From JAVKNF01 sp031537795 (lineage in GTDB: Bacteria; Pseudomonadota; Alphaproteobacteria; Rickettsiales; Deianiraeaceae), in NCBI GenBank assembly GCA_031537795.1, contig JAVKNF010000004.1, positions 1 through 20,657 on the forward strand: DNA of 20,657 nucleotides, read 5' to 3'. A model generated the notes under the pieces. It did not search any database and was not told the origin of the DNA. It saw only the letters and a list, made by a program, of their open reading frames with translations. Positions 1 to 8,249 of the stretch are shown here, in pieces. A program made the translations under genes and the position numbers. Position 1 is the stretch's first letter; the number at the start of each line of letters is the position of its first letter.

Positions 1-27
1 ATAGGGGAAGCGCATTAAGAATAGGAG
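1..27 (+). repeat. 27-bp direct repeat, copy 1 (edge of window)
   Basis: Perfect match, base for base, to 107-133, giving a period of 106 bp. Read from base 1 it encodes I-G-E-A-H followed by a TAA stop at 16-18, exactly as copy 2 does, so bases 1-18 are probably the last codons of a plus-strand gene whose body lies left of the window. The repeat has more G and C than its surroundings. Confidence 0.8.
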
Positions 28-34
28 TTATTAA

Positions 35-124
35 TTATTTTGGCTTGACAAAAACCACGATGGAATTCAAACTCCTGACGAAATATTCCGCGTAAAAACA
101 GGTTTTATAGGGGAAGCGCATTAA
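35..124 (+). pseudogene. Gene-end remnant with an EF-hand/dockerin-like calcium loop
   Basis: The frame ending at TAA 122-124 opens after a TAA at 32-34 and reads LFWLDKNHDGIQTPDEIF, then RVKTGFIGEAH and stop. D-K-N-H-D-G-I-Q-T-P-D-E fits the 12-residue calcium loop of EF-hand and dockerin/SdrD-B-type modules, with Asp at 1 and 5, Asn at 3, Gly at 6 and Glu at 12. There is no start codon, and the stop at 32-34 separates it from anything upstream. The last five residues and the stop are the same as those encoded at 1-18. I read it as a duplicated 3' end of a neighbouring gene, now a fragment. I counted 38 G+C in bases 1-106, richer than the neighbouring genes. Confidence 0.5.
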
Positions 125-133
125 GAATAGGAG
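107..133 (+). repeat. 27-bp direct repeat, copy 2
   Basis: Identical to 1-27. It contains the final codons (I-G-E-A-H-stop) of the EF-hand-like remnant and runs to within 3 bp of the 3' end of the helicase gene. After base 133 it diverges completely from the sequence following copy 1, so one junction of the presumed duplication lies here. Confidence 0.8.
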
Positions 134-135
134 GA

Positions 136-2247
136 TTATTTTTTCAGGAAGCCTTCTTGAATGATTCTTTTTAGGCCGTCTTCAAATTGAACCTCAAGAA
201 AATTGTTGATTCTTTTAATTATAACCCCAGAGCCATATTTTTGATGAGATATTTTATCATTAATTTTCAAACTATCTTTGTTATTTTCTGTTTTTGAAGA
301 AGGTCTCATTTGTTGATAAAACTCACTTCTTGTGTTTTGTTTAAAATTATTAATTAATTTTTGATTATTTATATTTCTTGTGTCTATTTTATCTAAATGT
401 TCCTCTATCTCTTTTAAAAATGAAGATTCTCTTGTTTGATTTAATTTGCCGAATAAATATCTTTCTTTCGCTCTATAAAAATAAAGATGATTTTTTGCCC
501 TTGTAATTGCAACATACAATAATCTTCTCTCTTCTTGAATATTATTTGGGTCGTCTTCGATTGTTCTTTTATTTGGTATAATTTCTTCTTCAAAATTTGG
601 TATAAAAACCGCTTCAAACTCTAAACCCTTTGCTCCGTGTATTGTTAATATTTTTACTCTATCTTCGTTTTCGTTTTTATCATTCATTGTATTTACAAGA
701 GAGATGTGATCTAGAAATTCCTCAAGTGAATTGAATTTATTACCAAAACTTATAAATTCTTTTATATTTTCAATTCTGTATTTTTCTTGTTCGTTTTCTT
801 TTATTTCTTCAAGTAATTTTTCCCCGTAACCGGAATTATGATATATATTTTCAATCAAATCTCCTATTTTTGTTTCTGATTTTATTTTTTCTTGCCAAGA
901 CTCGATATTTCTGGATAAATTTTCAATTTCCAGTGAAATTTTACCCGTAAAATGAGAGGTATTTTTAATTTCTATAAGAGTTTCAATCAAATCTTTTTTA
1001 ATTTCTTTTGAATAATTTATTATATCTTCTATCTTTCTCTCCCCTATTCCTCTTTTTGGTGAGGTGAGCATTCTTTCAAAAGAGATTGAATCTTTTGGGT
1101 TGTACAAGAATTTTAAATATGAGATTAAATCTTTAATTTCTTTTCTTTCATAAAATTGAACACCGTCTACTATTTCATAGGGGATGTGTCTTTCTATAAA
1201 ACCTTCTTCTATTGCTCTATTTTGAAATGATGACCTAACTAAAATTGCAATATTTTTCTTTTGTATATTTTCTAAAGATTGTACATCTTTTATCATCTCC
1301 TCTATCTCCCTTCTGTTATTATCTAATATTTTGTAAAGAGGTTTTTTGCCTATTTTCTCTGAATTTAATTTTTTGTCGTATCTATCTTTATTGTTTTCTA
1401 TCAAACTTTGAGCTACATTCAATATTTCTTGGGTGGAGCGATAATTTTTCTCTAGTTTTAATATTTTTGTATTTTCGAATTCTTTTGGAAAATTTAAAAT
1501 ATGTTTTATTTCTGCCCCTCTCCAGCCGTATATTGATTGATCTTCATCCCCTACACAAGTAATATTTTTATGTTTCGAGGCAAGTTTATTAATTAATTTA
1601 TGTTGCAATTGGTTTGTATCTTGATATTCGTCTACAAAAATATACTTAAATCTATCTTGAATATCTGATAAAATTTCAGGTTTTTCAAAAAATAATTTCA
1701 CTGTTTTTAATATTAAATCATCAAAATCCAAACTATTTGTTGTATCAAGCCTTGATTGATAATTTTTGTAAAATTCTGCTATGTCTATATCTTTATATTT
1801 AAAGTCAGATATTTTCGGAGAGTTGTGGTCTGTTATTCCGCTATTTTTAATATTGGAAATGATAAAATTTAATAATTTTACAGGGTGTCTTTCTATGTCT
1901 ATATTGCAATCTAAAGCTGCTGCTTTTAGAATTTTTTTCTTATCTGATTCATCTAATATAATGAAATTTGGCTCTATTTCTAAAGCTTTATGATATATTT
2001 TTAAGAGCCTTAAGCATATACTATGAAATGTCCCGCACCATATTTTTGTTTTATGAGAGGTTAATTTTTCAAGCCTGTCTTTCATTTCATTCGCAGCTTT
2101 ATTTGTAAAAGTAACAGCTAAAATGCTTTCTTCTGAAATTCCAAGCCGAATTAAATCTAAAATTTTATTTATTATTGTTGTGGTTTTACCTGTTCCTGCA
2201 CCCGCTAAAATTAAAGTTGGGCCTAGAATATTAGTTAGTTCTGACAT
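136..2247 (-). CDS. uvrD: UvrD/PcrA/Rep-family ATP-dependent 3'-5' DNA helicase
   Basis: Superfamily 1A helicase expected to unwind DNA in nucleotide-excision and mismatch repair. The motifs appear in order: Walker A AGAGTGKT (residues 15-22), motif Ia around VTFTNKAANEM (45-55), Walker B VDEYQD (205-210), motif III GDEDQSIYGWRGA (233-245), NYRST, a late LTIHGAKGLEFE, and motif VI LLYVAITRAK (576-585). Residues 662-703, INDKISHQKYGSGVII onward, match the C-terminal Tudor-like domain of UvrD/PcrA that contacts RNA polymerase, which argues for UvrD/PcrA over Rep. At 703 residues it is close to E. coli UvrD (720). The shortfall is at the N-terminus: Walker A begins at residue 15 and the Q-motif (LN..Q) is missing. 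A UAG lies in frame four codons upstream of the ATG, so no longer start is available. The gene stands alone and is divergent from the gene at 2325. Confidence 0.93.
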   Translation of the reverse strand: MSELTNILGPTLILAGAGTGKTTTIINKILDLIRLGISEESILAVTFTNKAANEMKDRLEKLTSHKTKIWCGTFHSICLRLLKIYHKALEIEPNFIILDESDKKKILKAAALDCNIDIERHPVKLLNFIISNIKNSGITDHNSPKISDFKYKDIDIAEFYKNYQSRLDTTNSLDFDDLILKTVKLFFEKPEILSDIQDRFKYIFVDEYQDTNQLQHKLINKLASKHKNITCVGDEDQSIYGWRGAEIKHILNFPKEFENTKILKLEKNYRSTQEILNVAQSLIENNKDRYDKKLNSEKIGKKPLYKILDNNRREIEEMIKDVQSLENIQKKNIAILVRSSFQNRAIEEGFIERHIPYEIVDGVQFYERKEIKDLISYLKFLYNPKDSISFERMLTSPKRGIGERKIEDIINYSKEIKKDLIETLIEIKNTSHFTGKISLEIENLSRNIESWQEKIKSETKIGDLIENIYHNSGYGEKLLEEIKENEQEKYRIENIKEFISFGNKFNSLEEFLDHISLVNTMNDKNENEDRVKILTIHGAKGLEFEAVFIPNFEEEIIPNKRTIEDDPNNIQEERRLLYVAITRAKNHLYFYRAKERYLFGKLNQTRESSFLKEIEEHLDKIDTRNINNQKLINNFKQNTRSEFYQQMRPSSKTENNKDSLKINDKISHQKYGSGVIIKRINNFLEVQFEDGLKRIIQEGFLKK

Positions 2248-2283
2248 TATAAAACTCTATTACTTACTTTTTAAAACACAAGC

Positions 2284-2312
2284 TTGACTTTATTTATTTT
2301 TTACACTACAAT
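2284..2312 (+). promoter_or_regulatory. Sigma70-like promoter of the 2325 gene
   Basis: TTGACT (2284-2289), a 17-base spacer and TACAAT (2307-2312), each one base from consensus. The predicted start, about 7 bases after the -10 box, falls near 2319, so the leader before the ATG at 2325 would be only about 6 bases with no room for a Shine-Dalgarno site. Confidence 0.65.
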
Positions 2313-2324
2313 CGATAGTTTTTT

Positions 2325-3884
2325 ATGTATAGCAATGAAAACTCTGAATCTCTTGAAAAAGAAGATGAAAATGAGTTATCTAATTCTGAAAAATCTAAAT
2401 TAAAAACAGAAGAAACAGAAGGTAAAATAGAAAGTGTAAAAGGTGTAACTCAGATTTTAGGAGGAGTAGCGTTATTTGCTTTTATTGCAATTTTTGGCAT
2501 AACAACTATGCCATTCTCTTTAATTTTTGCTGGCTCTGGTCTTGCTTTGCTTTTAAAAGGAGGGTACGATCTTGCAAAAGGTCAAATTAAAATGAATGAA
2601 TATCAAGACACTACAAAACCTAAACAAGAAAAGAATTCAACAAAAACAAGAGAGCAAAACATGTCAAGAGAGCAAAATTTAACAAGAGAAATTCAACAAA
2701 CAAAGCAATTGGAAGGAAAAGAAAGAGAAAACATAATATCTATATCAAAAAATAACCCAAAAGCTCTAGTAACTTTGATGGAAAATAATGAAAAAATAAG
2801 AAAAGAAATTCTAAATACGCCAGAAGTTACTAAATCTTTAAAGGATAACTCTAGTTTTCTAGAAGTTACAACAGATAAATATTTAAGTGAAATCAAAAAT
2901 AATGACGGTTTGGTAAAGAAAATAATTAAAACTCCAGAACTATCAGATTCATTATTACAACCTCAAAATGCAGAATTTATGCAATCTGCTTTAAAGAATG
3001 AGAAAATGAACGATGCTTTTCTTGAAAATATTAAATTAACAGAGCGAGTGAAAGAAGATGAAAAACTTAAAGATGGTTTTTATTCAAATATAGAACTAGT
3101 TTCTAAAATTTCAGAGAAAGAAGAACAAAAGAAGAACGAGAATCAGATGATTGAAAGAAATGAAAAATCAAAAGAAAAAGAATCAGAAATAAAAGAAGAT
3201 ATACAAGAGAAGAAAATTCCGGTTCCGAATGAATCTACAATAAAAATGACTCTTCCTAAATCTAAAAATGAAGGAATGATTAATTCTGAAATATTCATTC
3301 CAAAATATGAAGAAACGATACCAGAAGATGAAAGAGAGCGAATAACTAAAGAAGATTATGACGTTCTAACTAAAAGCATTATAAACACAGAGGACCCTAA
3401 TAAAAAGGGCGAGAAATTGAGTTTTGAAGGAAAAGGAATGGCTGTTTTTAATGTTATAAAAGATTCAATAACTGGGTTCGGCCTGTGTATTGATGAAGGA
3501 ACAAAAGAAAAGAAAGAGAAATTATTTTCTAGTTCTGCAAAAATAATATCTGATGAAAAAATAGACATAAAAACAAAAGAAGAATTTCTAGATGTAGAGT
3601 ACAACGACAAAGAGGGTTATTTTTACGACGAAGATAAAGAAAAAAAACTTATAGAAGAAAATTTAAAAAATATTGAAAATAAAAATTATTCTTCAAGGAA
3701 ATCGGAAATAAAAGGCATTTCTTTAGTTTCTAGTTCAAATAAACCAAATCAGTCAAAATTAACAATGAATAGAACCGAGATGAATAAGAATAATAACACT
3801 AAAAATAGCTGTATCGCTAGTAATCCTATACTGAAAAATAAATATTTGGAAAATAAATCAATTTTAACTCTTTGTAAGAAGTAG
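2325..3884 (+). CDS. Unrecognised lysine/glutamate-rich protein with an N-terminal membrane hairpin
   Basis: I do not recognise this 519-residue protein. Residues 1-40 are acidic and polar with no signal peptide. Residues 43-60 and 62-78 are hydrophobic with a short TMPF turn between, which predicts a membrane hairpin leaving both ends on the same side. The rest is highly charged and mostly helical. Residues 106-124 hold three short units (TREQNM, SREQNL, TREIQQ). Residues 153-252 hold three degenerate units of about 36 residues sharing a pattern such as NNEK...K.ILNTPEVTKSL: roughly 153-179, 191-219 and 224-252. The C-terminal 60 residues are rich in Asn, Ser and Lys. It has its own promoter and is convergent with tsaD, 18 bases apart. 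A membrane-anchored surface or secreted host-interaction protein is possible but inferred only from composition. Confidence 0.75.
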   Translation: MYSNENSESLEKEDENELSNSEKSKLKTEETEGKIESVKGVTQILGGVALFAFIAIFGITTMPFSLIFAGSGLALLLKGGYDLAKGQIKMNEYQDTTKPKQEKNSTKTREQNMSREQNLTREIQQTKQLEGKERENIISISKNNPKALVTLMENNEKIRKEILNTPEVTKSLKDNSSFLEVTTDKYLSEIKNNDGLVKKIIKTPELSDSLLQPQNAEFMQSALKNEKMNDAFLENIKLTERVKEDEKLKDGFYSNIELVSKISEKEEQKKNENQMIERNEKSKEKESEIKEDIQEKKIPVPNESTIKMTLPKSKNEGMINSEIFIPKYEETIPEDERERITKEDYDVLTKSIINTEDPNKKGEKLSFEGKGMAVFNVIKDSITGFGLCIDEGTKEKKEKLFSSSAKIISDEKIDIKTKEEFLDVEYNDKEGYFYDEDKEKKLIEENLKNIENKNYSSRKSEIKGISLVSSSNKPNQSKLTMNRTEMNKNNNTKNSCIASNPILKNKYLENKSILTLCKK

Positions 3885-3902
3885 ATTGATATTTATTTTT
3901 AT

Positions 3903-4934
3903 TTAAAAATTGTTTCTTGAATAAGGTTGAAAATTCATCTCTGAAAATAAACCTCTTTTAAATCTTTCTATACCGGCTAATGCAATCATAACTCCGTTAT
4001 CACCAGAATATTTCAAAGGTGGAGAATAAAAATTACAATTATATTTGTTTGAAATAATATTCAAGGAAGATTGCATTTTTAGATTAGCTGATACCCCTCC
4101 ACAAAGAAATATGTCAAATTTTATTAATTTTGGGTAAATATTTTTAAATTTTTCTATAGATAAAATTAATTTAGATTCTAATGTTTTTATAATTGCATCT
4201 TGGGTTGCATAACAAATATCTGAAATGTCATCTTCAGTGAAACTCTCTAATCTTTTTTCTTTTATAACATTGAAGATTTGAGTTTTTAAACCTGAAAATG
4301 AAAAATTCAATGTATCTTTTCTGTTTAACATAGGAGCTTTAAATTTGAATTTTTCTCTATTCTTGGATTTTTCTGCGAATTTTTCTATAACACAACCGGC
4401 TGGATAGCCTAAATTTAAAGCTTTTCCAACTTTATCAAAACATTCACCAGCTGCATCATCTAAAGTTTTACCTAATAATTCATAATCACCAAATTCATGA
4501 GCTATATAGATATGAGAATGCCCACCTGAAATTATTAAAAAAATAAAAGGATAATGAAATTCATTCTGTGTCAATTTAATACTCATAAGGTGCCCTTCTA
4601 AATGATTCACTCCGATAATTGGAATATCTAAAGAATAACTTAAGCTTTTTGCGAAACTTACTCCTGTTAACAAGCTACCTATTAAACCTGGGCCTTGAGT
4701 TACTGAAATGCAATTTATGTTAGAGTTTTCTAGAAAATCACGAATATTATAACAAAATTTTTGCAAACATTCTGTATGGCTTCGAGATGCAATTTCAGGC
4801 ACAACCCCCCCATAATTATTGTGTATTTTTGCTTGAGAATGATTCTTTTCTAGTAAGACTTCATAAGAATTATTGACAATTCCGATGCTTGTATCATCAC
4901 AAGATGTTTCGATTCCTAAAACATTAAAATTCAT
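3903..4934 (-). CDS. tsaD: tRNA N6-adenosine threonylcarbamoyltransferase TsaD
   Basis: Catalytic subunit that, with TsaB and TsaE, transfers threonylcarbamoyl from TC-AMP to A37 of tRNAs reading ANN codons. It is full length at 343 residues (E. coli TsaD has 337). It carries the ASKHA-fold start GIETSCDDTS (7-16), the metal-binding H-L-E-G-H at 111-115, ISGGHS (135-140), the TLDDAAGECFDKVGKAL block (157-173), NFSFSGLKT, and near the C-terminus CGGVSAN and GDNGVMIA with the second metal-site Asp. The ATG overlaps the TGA of folKP by 4 bases (4931-4934), so the two are probably translationally coupled. TsaB and TsaE are not in the window. The folate and tRNA-modification genes share an operon but not a pathway. 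Confidence 0.96.
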   Translation of the reverse strand: MNFNVLGIETSCDDTSIGIVNNSYEVLLEKNHSQAKIHNNYGGVVPEIASRSHTECLQKFCYNIRDFLENSNINCISVTQGPGLIGSLLTGVSFAKSLSYSLDIPIIGVNHLEGHLMSIKLTQNEFHYPFIFLIISGGHSHIYIAHEFGDYELLGKTLDDAAGECFDKVGKALNLGYPAGCVIEKFAEKSKNREKFKFKAPMLNRKDTLNFSFSGLKTQIFNVIKEKRLESFTEDDISDICYATQDAIIKTLESKLILSIEKFKNIYPKLIKFDIFLCGGVSANLKMQSSLNIISNKYNCNFYSPPLKYSGDNGVMIALAGIERFKRGLFSEMNFQPYSRNNF

Positions 4935-6283
4935 AATATTAAATTTAAGTTTGAGTTTTTATAACCCATAACCGGTAAATAACAAGAAATAAAATCAGAA
5001 TGCATTTTAGAGTTGTGAACTCTTAATATATCAACTCCTTTTTTTATTAAAGCACTTGAAACACCTAAAGTTTCAATATCTCTTTCTTCTGTTACATCTC
5101 TAGATAATGAATTTATAAAAGATTTTCTTGAATGCCCTACACAAGTTCTTAAACCAAAACTATAAAACTCTTCAATGTTTTCTAATAAAAATAAAGATTG
5201 ATTAGCAGTTTTACCGAACCCTATTCCGACATCAAAAATTATTCTATTTTTACCTATTTTGTTTTTTTCAAGAATATTAAGTTTTTTGTCTAACCAAAAT
5301 TTCATACTGTTCATCATTTCATCCGTATTGTTGAAAATTATATTTTTATTAGAGGGAACGGATAAATTATGCATCAAAATTAATTCTATATTTTGATTAT
5401 TTTGCATTATTTCTATCATACCTCTTTCATCGAAATCTAAACCAGAAACATCATTAATATATTGAATTTCAAGCCCAGTACTTAAGATATAATTTATGAT
5501 ACTAGATCTAAATGTATCAATAGATATTTTTGGTAACAAATAAGGGTAATCAATCTTCAAAAATTCCTCCTTAACAATTGGAATAATTTTTTTAAATCTT
5601 AAAATTTCCTCTTCTTCTGAATTTATAATTCTATTAGGTGCAGTCGACTGACAGCCGATATCTATAATATGTGAATTTAAAGCTATTTCATTTTTAATTT
5701 TACTTCTAAAGCTTTCTTCTTTAAAATATATATTTCCATCTGAAAAAGAATCTTCTGTAAAATATATATTTCCATCTGAAAAAGAATCTTCTGTAAAATT
5801 AATTATAGACATTAAAAGTGATTGTTTTTGGGGTAATAATTTTCTTCTTTTTAAAATATTATGTTCAGGGTATATTTCACATAACGGGTCTAAAAAGAAA
5901 GATCTATTTTCTAAATCATAATGAGGAATTGTAAGATTTTCAGTATCAATTTCTAAATTTTCAAATAATAATATGTCTATATCTATGTCTCTAGATAAGA
6001 AAAGCTTTTTAGAGTTATTATGTTTTTTTTTTGCTATTTTAAATTCTATTTTTTGTAAAAAACTCAATAATTCTTCTGGTTTTTTTTTTGTATCTATTGA
6101 AATAACGGAATTATAATATTTCAAACCGCAAAAATCAGAATTTTTATATAAAGCAGTTGTTTTAAAAACAGAAGAAATTTTTAACACTTTTTCTTCTTTT
6201 TTTATTTCTTCTATAGCTTTATTTAGAAAAAAAAGTGAATTTTCTGTATTGCTAGAACCTAAAGCTAAAAAACATAGCGACAT
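4931..6283 (-). CDS. folKP: Bifunctional HPPK-dihydropteroate synthase (FolK-FolP fusion)
   Basis: Two consecutive folate-synthesis enzymes in one chain of 450 residues. Residues 1 to about 145 are 6-hydroxymethyl-dihydropterin pyrophosphokinase: ALGSS near the start, the SSVFKTTALY segment, and the catalytic SRDIDIDILLFENLEI (97-112) with IPHYDLENRSFFLDPL after it. From about 155 on is dihydropteroate synthase: MSIINFTEDSFSDG (158-171), DIGCQSTAPN (208-217), SIDTFR, INDVSGLDF, LMHNLSVP, DVGIGFGKT, VGHSRKSFI and the phosphate-binding RVH near the end. Two oddities: FTEDSFSDGNIY occurs twice in a row (163-174, 175-186), and the normally conserved STRPG is STAPN. The core catalytic residues look intact, so I expect it to be active. 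It lies 54 bases after typA and is coupled to tsaD. Confidence 0.92.
   Translation of the reverse strand: MSLCFLALGSSNTENSLFFLNKAIEEIKKEEKVLKISSVFKTTALYKNSDFCGLKYYNSVISIDTKKKPEELLSFLQKIEFKIAKKKHNNSKKLFLSRDIDIDILLFENLEIDTENLTIPHYDLENRSFFLDPLCEIYPEHNILKRRKLLPQKQSLLMSIINFTEDSFSDGNIYFTEDSFSDGNIYFKEESFRSKIKNEIALNSHIIDIGCQSTAPNRIINSEEEEILRFKKIIPIVKEEFLKIDYPYLLPKISIDTFRSSIINYILSTGLEIQYINDVSGLDFDERGMIEIMQNNQNIELILMHNLSVPSNKNIIFNNTDEMMNSMKFWLDKKLNILEKNKIGKNRIIFDVGIGFGKTANQSLFLLENIEEFYSFGLRTCVGHSRKSFINSLSRDVTEERDIETLGVSSALIKKGVDILRVHNSKMHSDFISCYLPVMGYKNSNLNLIL
5723..5794 (-). repeat. Perfect 36-bp tandem duplication inside folKP
   Basis: 5723-5758 and 5759-5794 are identical. Being a multiple of three, the unit adds 12 residues in frame, repeating FTEDSFSDGNIY of the dihydropteroate synthase loop 1. 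A degenerate third unit may follow in the protein (FKEESF, from the bases just left of 5723). Perfect identity points to a recent slippage event. Confidence 0.95.
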
Positions 6284-6337
6284 AAATTAATTTTCGATTA
6301 AAAAATAATCAATTAGATGAATAAAAAAATAGAATCT

Positions 6338-8164
6338 TCAATTTAATTTTCCTGAATATCTTTTTCTGTCTGTTGGGTTTAAGTAAATTTTTCTAAGCCT
6401 TATAGATTTAGGGGTTATTTCTATACATTCATCATTTTCTATGTAAGAGATACTTGTCTCTAATGTCATTTCAATTGGCGGAGTAAGTCTTATCGCTTCA
6501 TCTGTACCAGAAGAACGAACGTTTGTTAATTGCTTTTCTTTCGTTACATTTATATCAAGATCGTTATCTCTGTTGTGTTCTCCAACTATCATTCCTTCGT
6601 AAACTTTTGTTTGAGCTCCTATAAACATAGAACCTCTATCTTGAAGATTAAATATACCGTAACCAGTAGCGACGCCTTGTTCTGTAGCTATCAGAACTCC
6701 ATTTCTTTTTGACTCTATTTGCCCTTTGAAACTATCATATTTTGCAAAAACACTATTCAAAACTGCTGTTCCTCTTGTTGCCGTCATAAGTTCTTGTTTA
6801 TAACCTATTAAACCTCTTGAAGGAACTTCTAAAATTATTCTTACAACATTTGCTTGAACGTGGTTCATTTCTTTAACCTCTGCTTTTCTCTTGGTTAAAC
6901 TGCCTATTACAGAACTTGAATACTCTTCATTCACGTCAATTACAACTTCTTCAATCGGCTCAAGTTTTGCGCCGCTTTCATCTGTTTTAAATATAACTTT
7001 AGGCCTTGAAACTGTCAACTCGAAACCTTCTCTTCTCATATTTTCTATAAGAATTCCAAGTTGTAACTCCCCTCTTCCACTTACAATAAAAGAGCCGTCC
7101 GTTTCAGATCTTTCAACTTTTATAGATACATTGTTTTCGGCTTCAGCGAATAATCTTTCCTCTATTGCTGTTGATGTTACTTTTGTTCCTTCTTGGCCTG
7201 AAAAAGGTGAAGTGTTAACTGAAATTCCAACTGATATGGTCGGTGGGTCTATTGGTAATGTTGCAATTGGTTCATTATTTTCTTTGTCGCAAATTGTATC
7301 TGCAACAGATGTATCTCCAAAACCAGCTAAAGTTACAATATCTCCTGCAATAATTGATTCAACAGCGTATTTTTCAATACCTTTTGGCACTAATAATTTT
7401 GTAATTTTTGCATTTTCAATAAATTGCCCTGTAGCAGATATTGATTTACATTGAAAATTCATAGTTCCAACTCCTGAATAGACTTTACCGGTTAAGATTC
7501 TCCCTAAATAAGGGTCTCTTCCTAAAATTGTACCTAAAAATCTAAATTTATCATCATTTATAATTTTTGGAGTTGGAATATAGTCAATAACTTTATCAAA
7601 AATGCAAGAAAGATCGTCTTTCTTTACTTCAGGATTTTCACTCATCCAGCCATCTCTTCCTACGCCGTAAAAGAAAGGAAAATCAAGCTGTTCGTCTGTT
7701 GCTCCTAACCCTATAAATAAATCTATAACTTCATTTTCAACTTCTTTAATTCTTTTATCAGATCTATCTATTTTATTAATAACAACTATTGGTTTTAAGT
7801 TTTGCTTTAAAGCTTTCCCCAAAACAAATTTTGTTTGAGGCATAACCCCTTCAGAACTATCAACTAATAATAAAACACCGTCTACCATTGTTAAAACTCT
7901 TTCAACTTCACCTCCAAAATCAGCATGGCCCGGAGTATCCATAACATTTATCTTATAATCCTTCCAGTTTAAAGCAGTGCATTTTGCTAAAATAGTAATT
8001 CCTCTTTCTTGTTCTAATTTATTACTATCCATTACTCTTTCTGTTAGAGCCTCGTGAGCTTCAAATGTTCCGCTCTGCCTAAGCATTTGATCTACAAGTG
8101 TTGTTTTTCCGTGGTCAACATGAGCAATTATTGCAATGTTTCTAATTTTATCCGTAGTAAGCAT
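6338..8164 (-). CDS. typA: Ribosome-associated GTPase TypA/BipA
   Basis: Translational GTPase of the EF-G family that binds the ribosome and supports growth in cold or stress and 50S assembly. It is full length at 608 residues (E. coli BipA has 607). The GTPase domain has G1 AHVDHGKTT (14-22), the switch segment ERGITILAK, G3 DTPGHADFGG and G4 NKIDR. These are followed by the beta-barrel domain, the III/V-like domains, with SGRGELQLGILIENMRREG and PSRGLIGYKQE visible, and the TypA-specific C-terminal domain ending in the positively charged RLRKIYL region. There is no Shine-Dalgarno site before the ATG. It is probably the first gene of typA-folKP-tsaD, divergent from the 8294 gene. Confidence 0.97.
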   Translation of the reverse strand: MLTTDKIRNIAIIAHVDHGKTTLVDQMLRQSGTFEAHEALTERVMDSNKLEQERGITILAKCTALNWKDYKINVMDTPGHADFGGEVERVLTMVDGVLLLVDSSEGVMPQTKFVLGKALKQNLKPIVVINKIDRSDKRIKEVENEVIDLFIGLGATDEQLDFPFFYGVGRDGWMSENPEVKKDDLSCIFDKVIDYIPTPKIINDDKFRFLGTILGRDPYLGRILTGKVYSGVGTMNFQCKSISATGQFIENAKITKLLVPKGIEKYAVESIIAGDIVTLAGFGDTSVADTICDKENNEPIATLPIDPPTISVGISVNTSPFSGQEGTKVTSTAIEERLFAEAENNVSIKVERSETDGSFIVSGRGELQLGILIENMRREGFELTVSRPKVIFKTDESGAKLEPIEEVVIDVNEEYSSSVIGSLTKRKAEVKEMNHVQANVVRIILEVPSRGLIGYKQELMTATRGTAVLNSVFAKYDSFKGQIESKRNGVLIATEQGVATGYGIFNLQDRGSMFIGAQTKVYEGMIVGEHNRDNDLDINVTKEKQLTNVRSSGTDEAIRLTPPIEMTLETSISYIENDECIEITPKSIRLRKIYLNPTDRKRYSGKLN

Positions 8165-8174
8165 TTTTTTATTA

Positions 8175-8180
8175 ATTATA
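8175..8180 (-). promoter_or_regulatory. Candidate -10 box for typA
   Basis: On the minus strand this reads TATAAT, a perfect -10 hexamer 10 bases before the typA ATG, predicting a leader of only a few bases. I see no convincing -35 at 16-18 bases, and the region is so AT-rich that chance occurrence is possible. Confidence 0.35.
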
Positions 8181-8249
8181 TAATTTTAAAACAATTCAAT
8201 TAAACTTTTTTAAAGTCAAATGTATTTTATTTTTTTTGGTAAAATCTTA

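Noticed and set aside
45..50. TTGACA resembling a -35 box
   Set aside because: There is no -10 box 16-18 bases downstream, and it falls within the EF-hand-like coding remnant.
1..133. CRISPR-like arrangement of short direct repeats
   Set aside because: Only two copies of the 27-mer are present, 106 bp apart, and they contain the end of a coding frame; no array and no cas genes.
3895..3910. ATTTTT-ATTT-AAAAAT inverted repeat between the 2325 gene and tsaD
   Set aside because: Made only of A-T pairs and indistinguishable from chance in this composition.
6891..7454. Plus-strand ORF of 187 codons opposite typA
   Set aside because: It lies wholly inside a well-conserved gene, has no start signals and shows no recognisable domain; a long antisense shadow.
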